NCBI RefSeq assembly: GCF_000772045.1
Contig: NZ_CP009754.1
Span: forward strand, 2,542,001 to 2,606,000
Length of the DNA stretch: 64,000 nucleotides
Direction of reading: 5' to 3'
DNA from: Streptomyces sp. CCM_MD2014
Lineage (GTDB): Bacteria > Actinomycetota > Actinomycetes > Streptomycetales > Streptomycetaceae
This document shows, in pieces, positions 34,244 to 42,674 of this stretch. Made by a program: the position numbers and the translations under genes. The notes beneath the pieces are model-generated. The model searched no databases, was not told the origin of the DNA, and saw only the letters and a program-made list of their open reading frames with translations. Positions within the stretch are counted from its first letter, which is position 1. Each line of letters begins with the position of its first letter.

Positions 34244-35487
34244 GCCCCGGTGAGCTTCGCGAACTTCTCTTCGTATGCGGTCTCTTCCTTCGAACTCAGG
34301 GAGCGGAAGGAGTGCGACCTGGCCTGCATGGCCTGGTCGGGAATGATCAGCGGGTTGTTCGCCGCGTCCTCGTCGATCTTCGCCAGGTCGTCCTTCACGC
34401 CGTCGACGGGGCAGACGAAGTTGATGTAGGCGGCGAGTTCCGCGGCCGGGCCCGGTTCGTAGTAGTAGTCGATGAGCCGTTCGGCGTTGGTCTTGTGCCG
34501 TGCCTTGTTGGGGATCAGCATGTTGTCGCTGGACGTGACGTAGCCGCTGTCCGGGATGACGAAGTCGATGTCCGGGTTGTCGGCCTTGAGCTGGACCACG
34601 TCGCCGGCCCAGGCCAGACAGGCCGCGAAGTCGCCCTTGCTGAGGTCGGACGTGTAGTCGTTGCCGGTGAAGCGGCGTATCTGGCCGCGGTCGACGCCCT
34701 TCTGGAGGCGGGCGATCCCCGCGTCGTAGTCGTCGTCGGTGAAGCGGGCCGGGTCCTTGCCCATGTCGAGCAGGGTCATGCCCATGGTGTCGCGCATCTC
34801 GGTGAGGAAGCCGACCCGCCCCTTGAGCTTCGGGTTGTCGAGCAGGTCGGAGACGGACTTCACCTCGATGCCGTCCAGGGCCTTCTTGTTGTAGGCGATG
34901 ACGGCGGAGATGCCCTGCCAGGGGTAGGAGTAGGCACGGCCCGGGTCCCAGTCGGGGCTGCGGAACTGGGGCGACAGGTTGGCGAAGGCGTGCGGCAGGT
35001 TGGCCGGGTCGAGTTTCTGGACCCAGCCGAGCCGGATCAGGCGGGCGGCCAGCCAGTCGGTGAGGACGATGATGTCGCGGCCGGTCTCCTGGCCCGCGGC
35101 GAGCTGCGGCTGGATCTTGCCGAAGAACTCGCTGTTGTCGTTGATGTCCTCGGTGTACGTGACCTTGACGCCGGTGCGCTTGGTGAACGCCTCCAGCGTG
35201 GGGTGCCGGCGGCCGCTCTCGTCGACGTCCATGTACTCGGTCCAGTTGGAGAAGCGGACCTGTTTCTCCTCCTTGGAGTGGTCCTCGGCGGAGACGCCGC
35301 CCTCGGTCTTGCCGGCCGCCGGGATGCCGCAGCCGCTCAGCAGGCCGAGGCCGCCGGCCGCGAGCGCGCCGCCCGTGGAGGCGCGCAGCAGCGAACGGCG
35401 GGTGAGGGCGGCCCTGCCGCTCCTGAGTGAGCGCCGCACGGCGGCCACTTGGGCCGGGGACAGGCGGTCGGGCTCGTACTGCTCCAT
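34240..35487 (-). CDS. potD: Polyamine-binding lipoprotein (PotD-like)
   Basis: A 415-aa binding protein. A long cytoplasmic lead precedes a twin-arginine motif (TRRSLLR, residues 29-35) and a lipobox ending at Cys53 (LLSGC). The mature part has the PotD-type opening VRFSNWTEYMD and the ligand-pocket region PWQGISAVIAYNKKAL. First gene of the importer set; the ALDH gene lies 55 bp upstream on the same strand, so the six genes from 37078 down to 29866 probably form one transcript. Confidence 0.9.
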   Translation of the reverse strand: MEQYEPDRLSPAQVAAVRRSLRSGRAALTRRSLLRASTGGALAAGGLGLLSGCGIPAAGKTEGGVSAEDHSKEEKQVRFSNWTEYMDVDESGRRHPTLEAFTKRTGVKVTYTEDINDNSEFFGKIQPQLAAGQETGRDIIVLTDWLAARLIRLGWVQKLDPANLPHAFANLSPQFRSPDWDPGRAYSYPWQGISAVIAYNKKALDGIEVKSVSDLLDNPKLKGRVGFLTEMRDTMGMTLLDMGKDPARFTDDDYDAGIARLQKGVDRGQIRRFTGNDYTSDLSKGDFAACLAWAGDVVQLKADNPDIDFVIPDSGYVTSSDNMLIPNKARHKTNAERLIDYYYEPGPAAELAAYINFVCPVDGVKDDLAKIDEDAANNPLIIPDQAMQARSHSFRSLSSKEETAYEEKFAKLTGA

Positions 35488-35542
35488 GCGCGTGGTTGCC
35501 CTTTCGGGTGGGTCGGCCGTGGTCGGCGGCCTCTCGTCGTGA

Positions 35543-37078
35543 CTATCGGTCCCCGAAGACGGTGCGGTGCCAGTCCTTGGCCGCCACCGCGGTGTTGTCG
35601 AACATGACGTGCTTGACCTGCGTGTACTCCTCGAAGGAGTACGCGGACATGTCCTTGCCGAAGCCGGACGCCTTGTACCCGCCGTGCGGCATCTCGCTGA
35701 TGATCGGGATGTGGTCGTTGACCCACACGCAGCCCGCCTTGATCTCGCGGGTGGCGCGGTTCGCGCGGTACACGTCCCGGCTCCAGGCGGAGGCGGCGAG
35801 CCCGTACGGCGTGTCGTTGGCCAGCCGGATGCCCTCGTCGTCGGTGTCGAAGGGCAGGACGACCAGGACGGGACCGAAGATCTCGGACTGGACGACCTCG
35901 CTGTCCTGGGCGGCGTCCGCGATCAGGGTGGGCCGGTAGTAGGCGCCGTTCTTCAGGTCACCCTCGGGCGCCTCGCCGCCGCACACCACGCGCGCGTAGG
36001 AGCGGGCCCGGTCGACGAAGGCGGCGACGCGGTCCCGCTGCACGTGGCTGACCAGCGGGCCGAGGTCGGTACCGGGCGCGAAGGGGTCGCCGACGCGGAC
36101 GGTCTCCATGAGGGCGGCGGTCCTCTCGACGAACGCCTCGTACAGGGGCCGCTGCACGTACGCGCGCGTGGCGGCCGTGCAGTCCTGGCCGGTGTTGATG
36201 AGCGCGCCCGCGACCGCGCCGTGGACGGCGGCGTCCAGGTCGGCGTCGTCGAAGACGAGGAAGGGTGCCTTGCCGCCCAGCTCCAGGTGGAGGCGCTTGA
36301 CGGTGGCGGTGGCGACCTCGGCGACGCGCTTGCCGACGGCGGTGGACCCGGTGAAGGAGGTCATGGCGACGTCGGGGTGGGCGACGAGGTGCTCGCCGGC
36401 CTCCCGGCCGGTGCCGCTGACGATGTTGATCACGCCGTCCGGGATGCCGGCCTCGGTCGCCGCCTGGGCGAACATCAGGGAGGTGAGCGGGGTGATCTCG
36501 GCGGGCTTGAGCACGATGGTGTTGCCCGCGGCGATCGCCGGGAGGATCTTCCAGGCGGCCATCTGGAGCGGGTAGTTCCAGGGCGCGATGGACCCGACGA
36601 CGCCGATCGGCTCGCGGCGCACGTACGAGGTGTGGTCGCCGGAGTACTCCCCCGCCGACTGCCCCTGGAGGTGGCGGGCGGCGCCGGCGAAGAAGGCCGC
36701 GTTGTCGACCGTGCCCGGCACGTCGAACTCCCGCGTCAGCTTCAGCGGCTTGCCGCACTGCAGGGACTCCGCGCGGGCGAAGTCCTCGGCGCGCTCGGCG
36801 AGGACGGCGGCGAAACGGTGCAGGGCGTCGGAACGCTCGCCGGGGGTGGCGCCGGCCCAGCCGGGGAACGCCTCCCGCGCGGCGGCGACGGCCGCGTCGA
36901 CGTCGTCGGGGCCGGCCAGTTCATAGGTCAGGACGTCCTCGCCGGTCGCCGGGTCGACGACGGTGTGCGTCCGTCCGGAGGTGCCCTTCGTGAGACGGCC
37001 CGCGATGTACTGGGCCCCGTCCGCGAAGCGGTCCTGGGCCGGGAATCGGTCCGGGGTGGCGTTGCCCGGGTTGTGCAT
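35543..37078 (-). CDS. Gamma-aminobutyraldehyde dehydrogenase-like ALDH
   Basis: A 511-aa NAD-dependent aldehyde dehydrogenase. Markers: VGSIAPWNYPLQMAAWK, LKPAEITPLTSLMFA, FTGSTAVGKR, HLELGGKAPFLVF with the general base, and the catalytic Cys in NTGQDCTAATRAY near residue 298. The C-terminus has the PHGGYKASGFGKDMSAYSFE form common in aminoaldehyde dehydrogenases. It would oxidise 4-aminobutyraldehyde, made from putrescine, to GABA. It heads the polyamine import operon; a paralogue is at 42675-44114. Confidence 0.85.
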   Translation of the reverse strand: MHNPGNATPDRFPAQDRFADGAQYIAGRLTKGTSGRTHTVVDPATGEDVLTYELAGPDDVDAAVAAAREAFPGWAGATPGERSDALHRFAAVLAERAEDFARAESLQCGKPLKLTREFDVPGTVDNAAFFAGAARHLQGQSAGEYSGDHTSYVRREPIGVVGSIAPWNYPLQMAAWKILPAIAAGNTIVLKPAEITPLTSLMFAQAATEAGIPDGVINIVSGTGREAGEHLVAHPDVAMTSFTGSTAVGKRVAEVATATVKRLHLELGGKAPFLVFDDADLDAAVHGAVAGALINTGQDCTAATRAYVQRPLYEAFVERTAALMETVRVGDPFAPGTDLGPLVSHVQRDRVAAFVDRARSYARVVCGGEAPEGDLKNGAYYRPTLIADAAQDSEVVQSEIFGPVLVVLPFDTDDEGIRLANDTPYGLAASAWSRDVYRANRATREIKAGCVWVNDHIPIISEMPHGGYKASGFGKDMSAYSFEEYTQVKHVMFDNTAVAAKDWHRTVFGDR

Positions 37079-37167
37079 GTCGGCTCTCCTCCGTCTCCCC
37101 GTGGTGGGGGCCGGCGTGGCTCAGGCTCGATGTGAGTGCCGATCCTGACAGAGCACTAGGCCACCAA

Positions 37168-37208
37168 CAAGTGATTCCGTTGTTGCCATTTGGTTACGCG
37201 ACGGAATC
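37168..37208. promoter_or_regulatory. Candidate operator of the polyamine operon
   Basis: The gap upstream of the ALDH start holds a perfect 8-bp inverted repeat, GATTCCGT (37173-37180) and ACGGAATC (37201-37208), 20 bp apart. Overlapping its left arm is CAAGTGATTCCGTTG (37168-37182), which resembles the palindrome before the Lrp gene at 44236-44250. Confidence 0.4.
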
Positions 37209-37280
37209 TGTCGACCAGGTGTCGAGTCGCCACGGAAAAGGGCGGACGGAGTGTCAGTGGCGCGTGCCACACTCGCGTGC

Positions 37281-37865
37281 ATGGAGAAGATCACGGGAGC
37301 AGCGGTGGAGGGCACGGGCCGGGAAGCGCTGGCCGGGCGGGTCCGCGCGGGCGAGCGGATCAAGTACCTGTGCTTCTGGGGGCACCGGCCGCTCCCCGAC
37401 GGCAGGCTCGGACCGAGCTGTCTGAGCCAGTGGTGGCCGTCGCCGTTCACGGTGGCGGAGGTGGAGTACCGGACGGCCGAGCACTGGATGATGGCGGGCA
37501 AGGCCCGGCTCTTCGGGGACCCGGACGCCGAGCGGCGGGTGCTGGCGGCCGCTCATCCCGCCGAGGCGAAGAAGGCGGGCCGGCTGGTGCGCGGCTTCGA
37601 CGAGACGGTGTGGGAGCGGGAGCGGTTCCGGATCGTGGTGGAGGGCAGCGTCCACAAGTTCGCCTCGGACCCGGCGCTGCGGGAGTTCCTGCTCAACACG
37701 GGCGACAGAGTGCTGGTGGAGGCGAGTCCCGTGGACCGGGTGTGGGGCATCGGTCTGGCCGCGGACGACGAGGCGGCGACCGACCCGGAGCGCTGGCGCG
37801 GGCCGAATCTGCTGGGCTTCGCGCTGATGGCGGCCCGTGAGCGGCTGCGCGCGGACGGCTGCTGA
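37281..37865 (+). CDS. NADAR (YbiA-like) family protein
   Basis: A 194-aa protein. The NADAR fold is shown by LCFWGHRPLPDG, SQWWPSPFTVAEVEYRTAEH, WMMAGKARLFGDP and a final WGIGLAADDEA with NLLGFALMAARE. YbiA-type members act on N-glycosidic bonds of damaged riboflavin intermediates; others process ADP-ribose. No strong ribosome site precedes ATG 37281. A GTG at 37251 in the same frame is an alternative, and CACACT 7 bp before the ATG may be the -10 of a leaderless promoter. It is divergent from the polyamine operon and not obviously linked to it. Confidence 0.85.
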   Translation: MEKITGAAVEGTGREALAGRVRAGERIKYLCFWGHRPLPDGRLGPSCLSQWWPSPFTVAEVEYRTAEHWMMAGKARLFGDPDAERRVLAAAHPAEAKKAGRLVRGFDETVWERERFRIVVEGSVHKFASDPALREFLLNTGDRVLVEASPVDRVWGIGLAADDEAATDPERWRGPNLLGFALMAARERLRADGC

Positions 37866-37910
37866 GCGACGCGATTCCCGGATGTCCGCCGGGCGGCTCT
37901 TGAGCGGCCG

Positions 37911-37936
37911 AGGGGGCGGCCCGAGGGCCGCCCCCT
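37911..37936. terminator. Bidirectional terminator hairpin
   Basis: An 11-bp perfect stem (AGGGGGCGGCC with its complement) closed by a CGAG tetraloop lies between the convergent NADAR and DUF4190-type genes. Confidence 0.75.
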
Positions 37937-37952
37937 TGCCGCACAGCAGGGT

Positions 37953-38402
37953 TCAGGCGACGCTCATCAGACTCGCGAAGGCGAGGAAGCCGAGCAGCGG
38001 CAGGATCACGGTGGCCGTGATGCCGAGCACCAGACCGGCGGTCGCGGCGCCCTTGTTGGTGGCCTCGCCCCGGGTGGCCTTGCCCCGGCCCACCGCGCCG
38101 AAGATGATCCCGAGGATGCCCAGGATCACGCCGAAGAACCAGAGGAAGAAGGTCAGGCTGCACACCACGCCGATGATGCCGAGGACCAGTCCCGTGGTCC
38201 CCATGCCGTTGCTCGGCTGCATCGGCATGGCGTAGCCCGGGGCCTGCGGATACCCCACCGGCGGGGCGGCCGGGTAGGACGCCCCCTGGTTCGGGTAGCC
38301 GTAGCCGGGCGCGGACTGCGGGTAGGCGTAGCCCCCGGCGGGCGGCTGGCCCGGTTGCTGCGGCGACCCGTATCCCCCGGGTCCGGGATTGGAGTACGAC
38401 AT
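37953..38402 (-). CDS. DUF4190-like small membrane protein
   Basis: A 149-aa protein: a cytoplasmic Gly/Pro/Tyr/Gln-rich N-terminus (residues 1-65), then two hydrophobic hairpin helices (GLVLGIIGVVCSLTFFLWFF and, after the GRGKATRGEATNKG loop, GLVLGITATVILPLLGFLAF). ATG 38402 is preceded by GGGGAG. The loop between the helices (KGAATAGLVLGI) is typical of DUF4190. The molecular role is unknown. The gene downstream-adjacent in genome order (38461-39126) encodes a paralogue on the same strand. Confidence 0.8.
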   Translation of the reverse strand: MSYSNPGPGGYGSPQQPGQPPAGGYAYPQSAPGYGYPNQGASYPAAPPVGYPQAPGYAMPMQPSNGMGTTGLVLGIIGVVCSLTFFLWFFGVILGILGIIFGAVGRGKATRGEATNKGAATAGLVLGITATVILPLLGFLAFASLMSVA

Positions 38403-38460
38403 GAACTGCTCTCCCCTCGTTGGCGCTTGACATCGTAGAGGCACTGCTGGGGGGAGGTGC

Positions 38461-39126
38461 TCAGCTTTCCGCCGTCACGGAGACCGGCGCGGGGCGCGAG
38501 GAGCCGTAGTAGGGGTCGTCGTAGTACGAGTCGTCGTTGATCGCGGCGGTGATCCCGACGGCGATCAGGACGATCACGGCGATGCCGAGGACGACCCCGA
38601 TGATGCCCATGACGAACCCGGCCTGGGCCTGCCCGTGGTTGTTGGCCAGGCCGGCCTCCGCCTTCCGGCGGCCCTTGACCCCGAAGACGATGGCGAGCAC
38701 GCCGAGCACCAGGGAGACCACGCCGTACATGCAGAACAGCGCGCAGGCCAGGATGCCGAGCACCATCGAGGCGGTGCCCATGCCGTTCTGCGGGGCCATC
38801 GGCATGCCGGGCCAGCCGTAGCCCTGGCCGTACCCGGGATAGCCGTACCCGACCGGCGCACCGGCACCGTCGGGCGCGACCGGCGGAGGCGGCACCGCGG
38901 AGTCGGGAGGGGTGTAACCGGCGCCCGGCATCGACGTGACCGTGGCCTGGTCGTGCACGCCCGGCGGCGGCTGCCAGGCGGGCGGTGTGTCCGAGGCGGG
39001 CGGCCGGGGCGGCTCCTGGGCCGGTCCGGCGCCGGCGCCCTTGTCCAGCGACGGCCCGCTCTCCGGGGGAGCCCAGGGGTCGTGTCCGCCGGCGGGATCC
39101 CCGTCGGGCCGTATCGCGTCCGTCAT
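38461..39126 (-). CDS. DUF4190-like membrane protein, paralogue
   Basis: A 221-aa protein with a 120-residue Pro/Gly-rich N-terminal tail, then the same two-helix unit (ASMVLGILACALFCMYGVVS and FVMGIIGVVLGIAVIVLIAV) around a GRRKAEAGLANNHGQAQAG loop, and a short Tyr/Asp-rich C-terminus. It is transcribed toward the smaller paralogue with a 58-bp gap, so the pair looks like a tandem duplication. No function can be assigned; disordered Pro-rich tails of this kind often mediate protein contacts. Confidence 0.78.
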   Translation of the reverse strand: MTDAIRPDGDPAGGHDPWAPPESGPSLDKGAGAGPAQEPPRPPASDTPPAWQPPPGVHDQATVTSMPGAGYTPPDSAVPPPPVAPDGAGAPVGYGYPGYGQGYGWPGMPMAPQNGMGTASMVLGILACALFCMYGVVSLVLGVLAIVFGVKGRRKAEAGLANNHGQAQAGFVMGIIGVVLGIAVIVLIAVGITAAINDDSYYDDPYYGSSRPAPVSVTAES

Positions 39127-39284
39127 CTCTCGTCCCCCCGGGGTCGTTCGTGCCCGCCATGCTACGGTCCCGGGCCGCCGGGCGTGAGACCGGCCTACGA
39201 TGATCCCCGAACGACCGATCAGCCGATCACCCGCGCCCCACCGCCGCCGCGCGCGGCCCGGGGCGCCGCCCTGGGGAGGAACCC

Positions 39285-40346
39285 TTGACCGAGCACCTCG
39301 TCGACCCCGACGTCCCGCGCGATCTGCACGCCTTCATCGCCGGACTGCCGAAGGCCGAACTGCACGTCCACCACGTCGGCTCCGCCTCCCCGCGCATCGT
39401 CTCCGAACTGGCCGCGCGCCACCGCGACTCCAAGGTTCCGACCGACCCCGAGGCGCTGGTCGACTACTTCACCTTCACGGACTTCGCGCACTTCATCGAC
39501 GTGTACCTGTCCGTGGTCGACCTGATCCGCACCCCGGAGGACGTCCGGCTGCTCACCTACGAGGTGGCCCGGGACATGGCCCGCCAGCAGGTGCGGTACG
39601 CCGAGCTGACCATCACCCCGTTCTCCTCCACCCGGCGCGGCATCGACGAGGGCGCCTTCATGGAGGCGATCGAGGACGCCCGCAAGGCGGCCGAGGCCGA
39701 GTTCGGGACCGTACTGCGCTGGTGCTTCGACATTCCGGGCGAGGCCGGTCTGGAGTCCGCCGAGGAGACGGCCCGGCTCGCCACCGACGACCGGCTGCGT
39801 CCGGAGGGCCTGGTCTCCTTCGGGCTCGGCGGACCCGAGATCGGGGTGGCCCGCCCGCAGTTCAAGCCGTACTTCGACCGGGCGATCGCCGCGGGCCTGC
39901 ACTCGGTGCCGCACGCCGGAGAGACCACGGGGCCGCAGACCGTGTGGGACGCCCTCACCGACCTGCGCGCCGAGCGCATCGGGCACGGCACCAGCTCGGC
40001 CCAGGACCCGAAGCTCCTCGCCCACCTCGCCGAGCGGCGCATTCCGCTGGAGGTGTGCCCGACCTCGAACATCGCCACCCGCGCGGTGCGCACCCTGGAC
40101 GAGCACCCGATCAAGGAGTTCGCCCGCGCCGGCGTCCTGGTGACGGTCAACTCGGACGACCCGCCGATGTTCGGCACCGATCTCAACAACGAGTACGCCG
40201 TGGCCGCCCGGCTCCTGGGCCTCGACGAGCGGGGCCTCGCCGGCCTGGCGAAGAACGGGGTCGAGGCGTCGTTCCTCGACGCGCCGGGCAAGGCACGGAT
40301 CATCGAGGAGATCGACACGTACACCGCCGCCTGGCTCGCCTCCTGA
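39285..40346 (+). CDS. Adenosine deaminase family protein
   Basis: A 353-aa metal-dependent hydrolase. TTG 39285 is chosen because GGGAGGA sits 5 bp upstream and the protein aligns from here. The zinc ligands appear as HVH in KAELHVHHVGS (residues 23-33), the catalytic Glu as HAGETTGPQ, then ERIGHGTSS, VCPTSN and the SDDPPMFGT motif. It deaminates adenosine (or a related purine) to inosine in salvage. The usual LHLHLEG form of the first motif is altered to LHVHHVG, as in a distinct actinomycete subgroup. Confidence 0.9.
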   Translation: MTEHLVDPDVPRDLHAFIAGLPKAELHVHHVGSASPRIVSELAARHRDSKVPTDPEALVDYFTFTDFAHFIDVYLSVVDLIRTPEDVRLLTYEVARDMARQQVRYAELTITPFSSTRRGIDEGAFMEAIEDARKAAEAEFGTVLRWCFDIPGEAGLESAEETARLATDDRLRPEGLVSFGLGGPEIGVARPQFKPYFDRAIAAGLHSVPHAGETTGPQTVWDALTDLRAERIGHGTSSAQDPKLLAHLAERRIPLEVCPTSNIATRAVRTLDEHPIKEFARAGVLVTVNSDDPPMFGTDLNNEYAVAARLLGLDERGLAGLAKNGVEASFLDAPGKARIIEEIDTYTAAWLAS

Positions 40347-40375
40347 GAACCGCGCCCGACGAGAGCTGCCCCGCC

Positions 40376-41092
40376 ATGGACACCCCGCGCGCCCTGACCG
40401 CCGTCGCCCACCGCGGCGACCCCTACCGGTACCGCGAGAACACGATCGAGTCGCTGCGTTCCGCGCTGGACCGCGGCGCGGACGCGGTCGAGACGGACGT
40501 ACGCCTCACCCGCGACGGCGTGCCGGTGCTGCTGCACGACGAGACGCTGAAGCGGCTGTGGCGGCACGACCGGCCGCTGCGGTCCCTGTCGGCCGAGGAG
40601 GTGCGCGGGCTGACGGCGGGCCGGGTGCCGACGCTGGCGGAGGCGCTGGCGGCCACGGACGGCAGCCGGCTGATGCTGGACCTGCCGGGCGGGCCGGGCG
40701 AGCGGGCGGTCCGGCGCATCGTGGACGTGGTGCGCGAGTGCGGGGCGCGGGACCGCGTGTACTACACGGCGGGCGCCGCGGCCATGCTCGCGGTGCGGGC
40801 CGCCGATCCCGCCGCCGAGATCGCCATGACCTGGACGACGGCGGCCCCGCCCCGGCCCGCGCTGCTGGCCTCGGTCCGGCCGCGGTGGCTCAACTACCGG
40901 TTCGGCCTGGTGACCCGGGCCCTGGCCGAGCGCGTCCACGCCGACGGCCTGCTGCTGTCCGCCTGGACCCCGGACACCCGCCGCACGATGCGCCGGCTGC
41001 GCGCCGCGGGCGTCGACTCGATCACGACCAACCGCATCGACGTCCTGTGCGCGCTGCGCGACGTGGGCGAGGCGCGCACCGAGGTCCCGTAG
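40376..41092 (+). CDS. Glycerophosphodiester phosphodiesterase family protein
   Basis: A 238-aa GDPD-type TIM barrel without a signal peptide. Motifs: AHRGDPYRYRENTIES near residue 10, then AVETDVRLTRDGVPVLLHDE with the metal-binding Glu-Asp and the second catalytic His, and a final DSITTNRIDVL. It cleaves glycerophosphodiesters to glycerol 3-phosphate and an alcohol. It starts 30 bp after the deaminase stop and may be co-transcribed, though the two reactions are unrelated. Confidence 0.88.
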   Translation: MDTPRALTAVAHRGDPYRYRENTIESLRSALDRGADAVETDVRLTRDGVPVLLHDETLKRLWRHDRPLRSLSAEEVRGLTAGRVPTLAEALAATDGSRLMLDLPGGPGERAVRRIVDVVRECGARDRVYYTAGAAAMLAVRAADPAAEIAMTWTTAAPPRPALLASVRPRWLNYRFGLVTRALAERVHADGLLLSAWTPDTRRTMRRLRAAGVDSITTNRIDVLCALRDVGEARTEVP

Positions 41093-41250
41093 AACGTGAC
41101 CCGTACAACCGACGCGATCACCGCGGCCGCGCTGCGGTAGCCCCGGCAGCCGCCGCGCCACCGCGTGTGCGCCGATCGTCGCCGCGCCCGCGGGGCCGAG
41201 CCCCCGACCGCCTTTTCATCGTCCGATGAATTCACCACGTGAGCAGTCTG

Positions 41251-42450
41251 CTACACGCCGACGATCCCGTTCCACCGCTTCGCGAACTCCGACCGCTCCC
41301 CCGCTGCGATGTCCCGTGCGATGGCCAGCCGTTCGCGCATCGCCGCGTCCGGGAAGATCAGCGGATCCTCCGCCAGGGCCGCGGTCTCCTCGTCGTCGGA
41401 GGAGGCGAGGACGTCCTGGGCGGCGGGGACCGGGCAGACGTAGTTGACCCAGGCGGCCAGCTCCGCGGCGACCTCGGGCCGGTAGTAGTAGTCGATCAGC
41501 CGCTCGGCGTTGGTCTTGTGGCGGGCCAGGTTGGGGATCATGAGGGACTCCGCCCACAGTTCGGCGCCCTCCTCCGGGACGACGAACTCGATGTCCGGGT
41601 CGTCCGCCTGGAGCTGGATCACGTCGCCGGAGTAGGCCTGGCAGGCGAGGACGTCGCCGCTGGAGAGGTCCTTGATGTAGTCGTTGCCGGTGAAGCGGCG
41701 GATCTGCCCCTTGGCGACCTGCTTCTCCACCTGGTCGCAGATCAGGTGGAAGTCGTCCGCCTTCCAGTCGGTGATGTCCACGCCGTTGCCCTGCATCAGC
41801 AGCGCGAAGGCCTCGTCCATGCCCGACAGGAGCGTCACGCGGCCCTTGAGGTCGGCCGCCCACAGGTCGGACACGTGCCGGATCTCCCGGCCGAGCCTGC
41901 GCCGGTTGTAGGCGATCCCGGTGATGCCCGACTGCCAGGGCACGGTGAACTTCCGGCCGGGGTCGAAGGCGGGCGAACGCAGCAGCGGGTCCAGGTACTT
42001 GGTGACGTTCGGCTGGCGGTCCCGGTCCATCTCCTGGACCCAGCCCAGCCGTACGAACCGCCCGCACATCCAGTCGCTGATGACGATCAGGTCGCGGTCG
42101 GTGGGCTGGTGGTTCATCAGGGACGGGCTGATCTTGCCGAAGAACTCGTCGTTGTCGTTGATCTCCTCGATGTACTCGACGGAGATGCCCGTCTCCTCCT
42201 CGAACGCCTCCAGGGTGGGCCGCCGGCTCGGGTGCTCGTCGTCGGTGTCGATGTAGAGCGGCCAGTTGGCCCAGGTCAGCCGGTGCTCGGTGGCGGACCG
42301 GTCGGCGGCGGCGCGGTCGCCCGGGGCGACGTACGCGGCGGGCACGCCGCAGCCGGCCAGTGTGCCGAGCGCACCGAGCGCGGCGGAACCGCCCAGGCCG
42401 CGCAGCAGGGTACGACGGGACAGCGGGGGCGTCTTCGGGAGCAGGGGCAT
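41251..42450 (-). CDS. Second PotD-like polyamine-binding lipoprotein, orphan
   Basis: A 399-aa binding protein. Start taken at ATG 42450, which puts a twin-arginine motif at SRRTLLR (11-17) and a lipobox Cys at 34 (TLAGC). The mature sequence parallels the first PotD: LTWANWPLYIDTDDEHPSRR, INDNDEFFGKISPSL, RRFTGNDYIKDLSSGDVLAC, and a shared ARHKTNAERLIDYYY stretch. No permease or ATPase genes adjoin it, so it probably feeds the PotABC channel 7 kb away or acts as a sensor. The ribosome site is weak. Confidence 0.85.
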   Translation of the reverse strand: MPLLPKTPPLSRRTLLRGLGGSAALGALGTLAGCGVPAAYVAPGDRAAADRSATEHRLTWANWPLYIDTDDEHPSRRPTLEAFEEETGISVEYIEEINDNDEFFGKISPSLMNHQPTDRDLIVISDWMCGRFVRLGWVQEMDRDRQPNVTKYLDPLLRSPAFDPGRKFTVPWQSGITGIAYNRRRLGREIRHVSDLWAADLKGRVTLLSGMDEAFALLMQGNGVDITDWKADDFHLICDQVEKQVAKGQIRRFTGNDYIKDLSSGDVLACQAYSGDVIQLQADDPDIEFVVPEEGAELWAESLMIPNLARHKTNAERLIDYYYRPEVAAELAAWVNYVCPVPAAQDVLASSDDEETAALAEDPLIFPDAAMRERLAIARDIAAGERSEFAKRWNGIVGV

Positions 42451-42576
42451 GGCACGAAGGATCCCGCCCCGCGCCCGCCGGAACAATCGACGCTGCGTCG
42501 AGCGCACCCGTACAGGCCCGACACCCTGTCGACCTGGGCGAGTTCACGACCCAGGCGGGTCCACGCCGTCCACGTG

Positions 42577-42614
42577 GTGCGGCCCCGGACGGGGGTTCCC
42601 GTCCGGGGCCGCAC
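42577..42614. terminator. Strong hairpin downstream of the second ALDH
   Basis: A perfect 17-bp stem (GTGCGGCCCCGGACGGG at 42577-42593 and its complement at 42598-42614) with a GGTT loop, 60 bp past the ALDH stop. It separates the ALDH transcript from the orphan PotD gene. Confidence 0.85.
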
Positions 42615-42674
42615 GCGAGCCGGGCTTCAGCCGTCAGGCGCCGGGCATCGTCAGGCGCCCGGCTTCCGGCGCCG

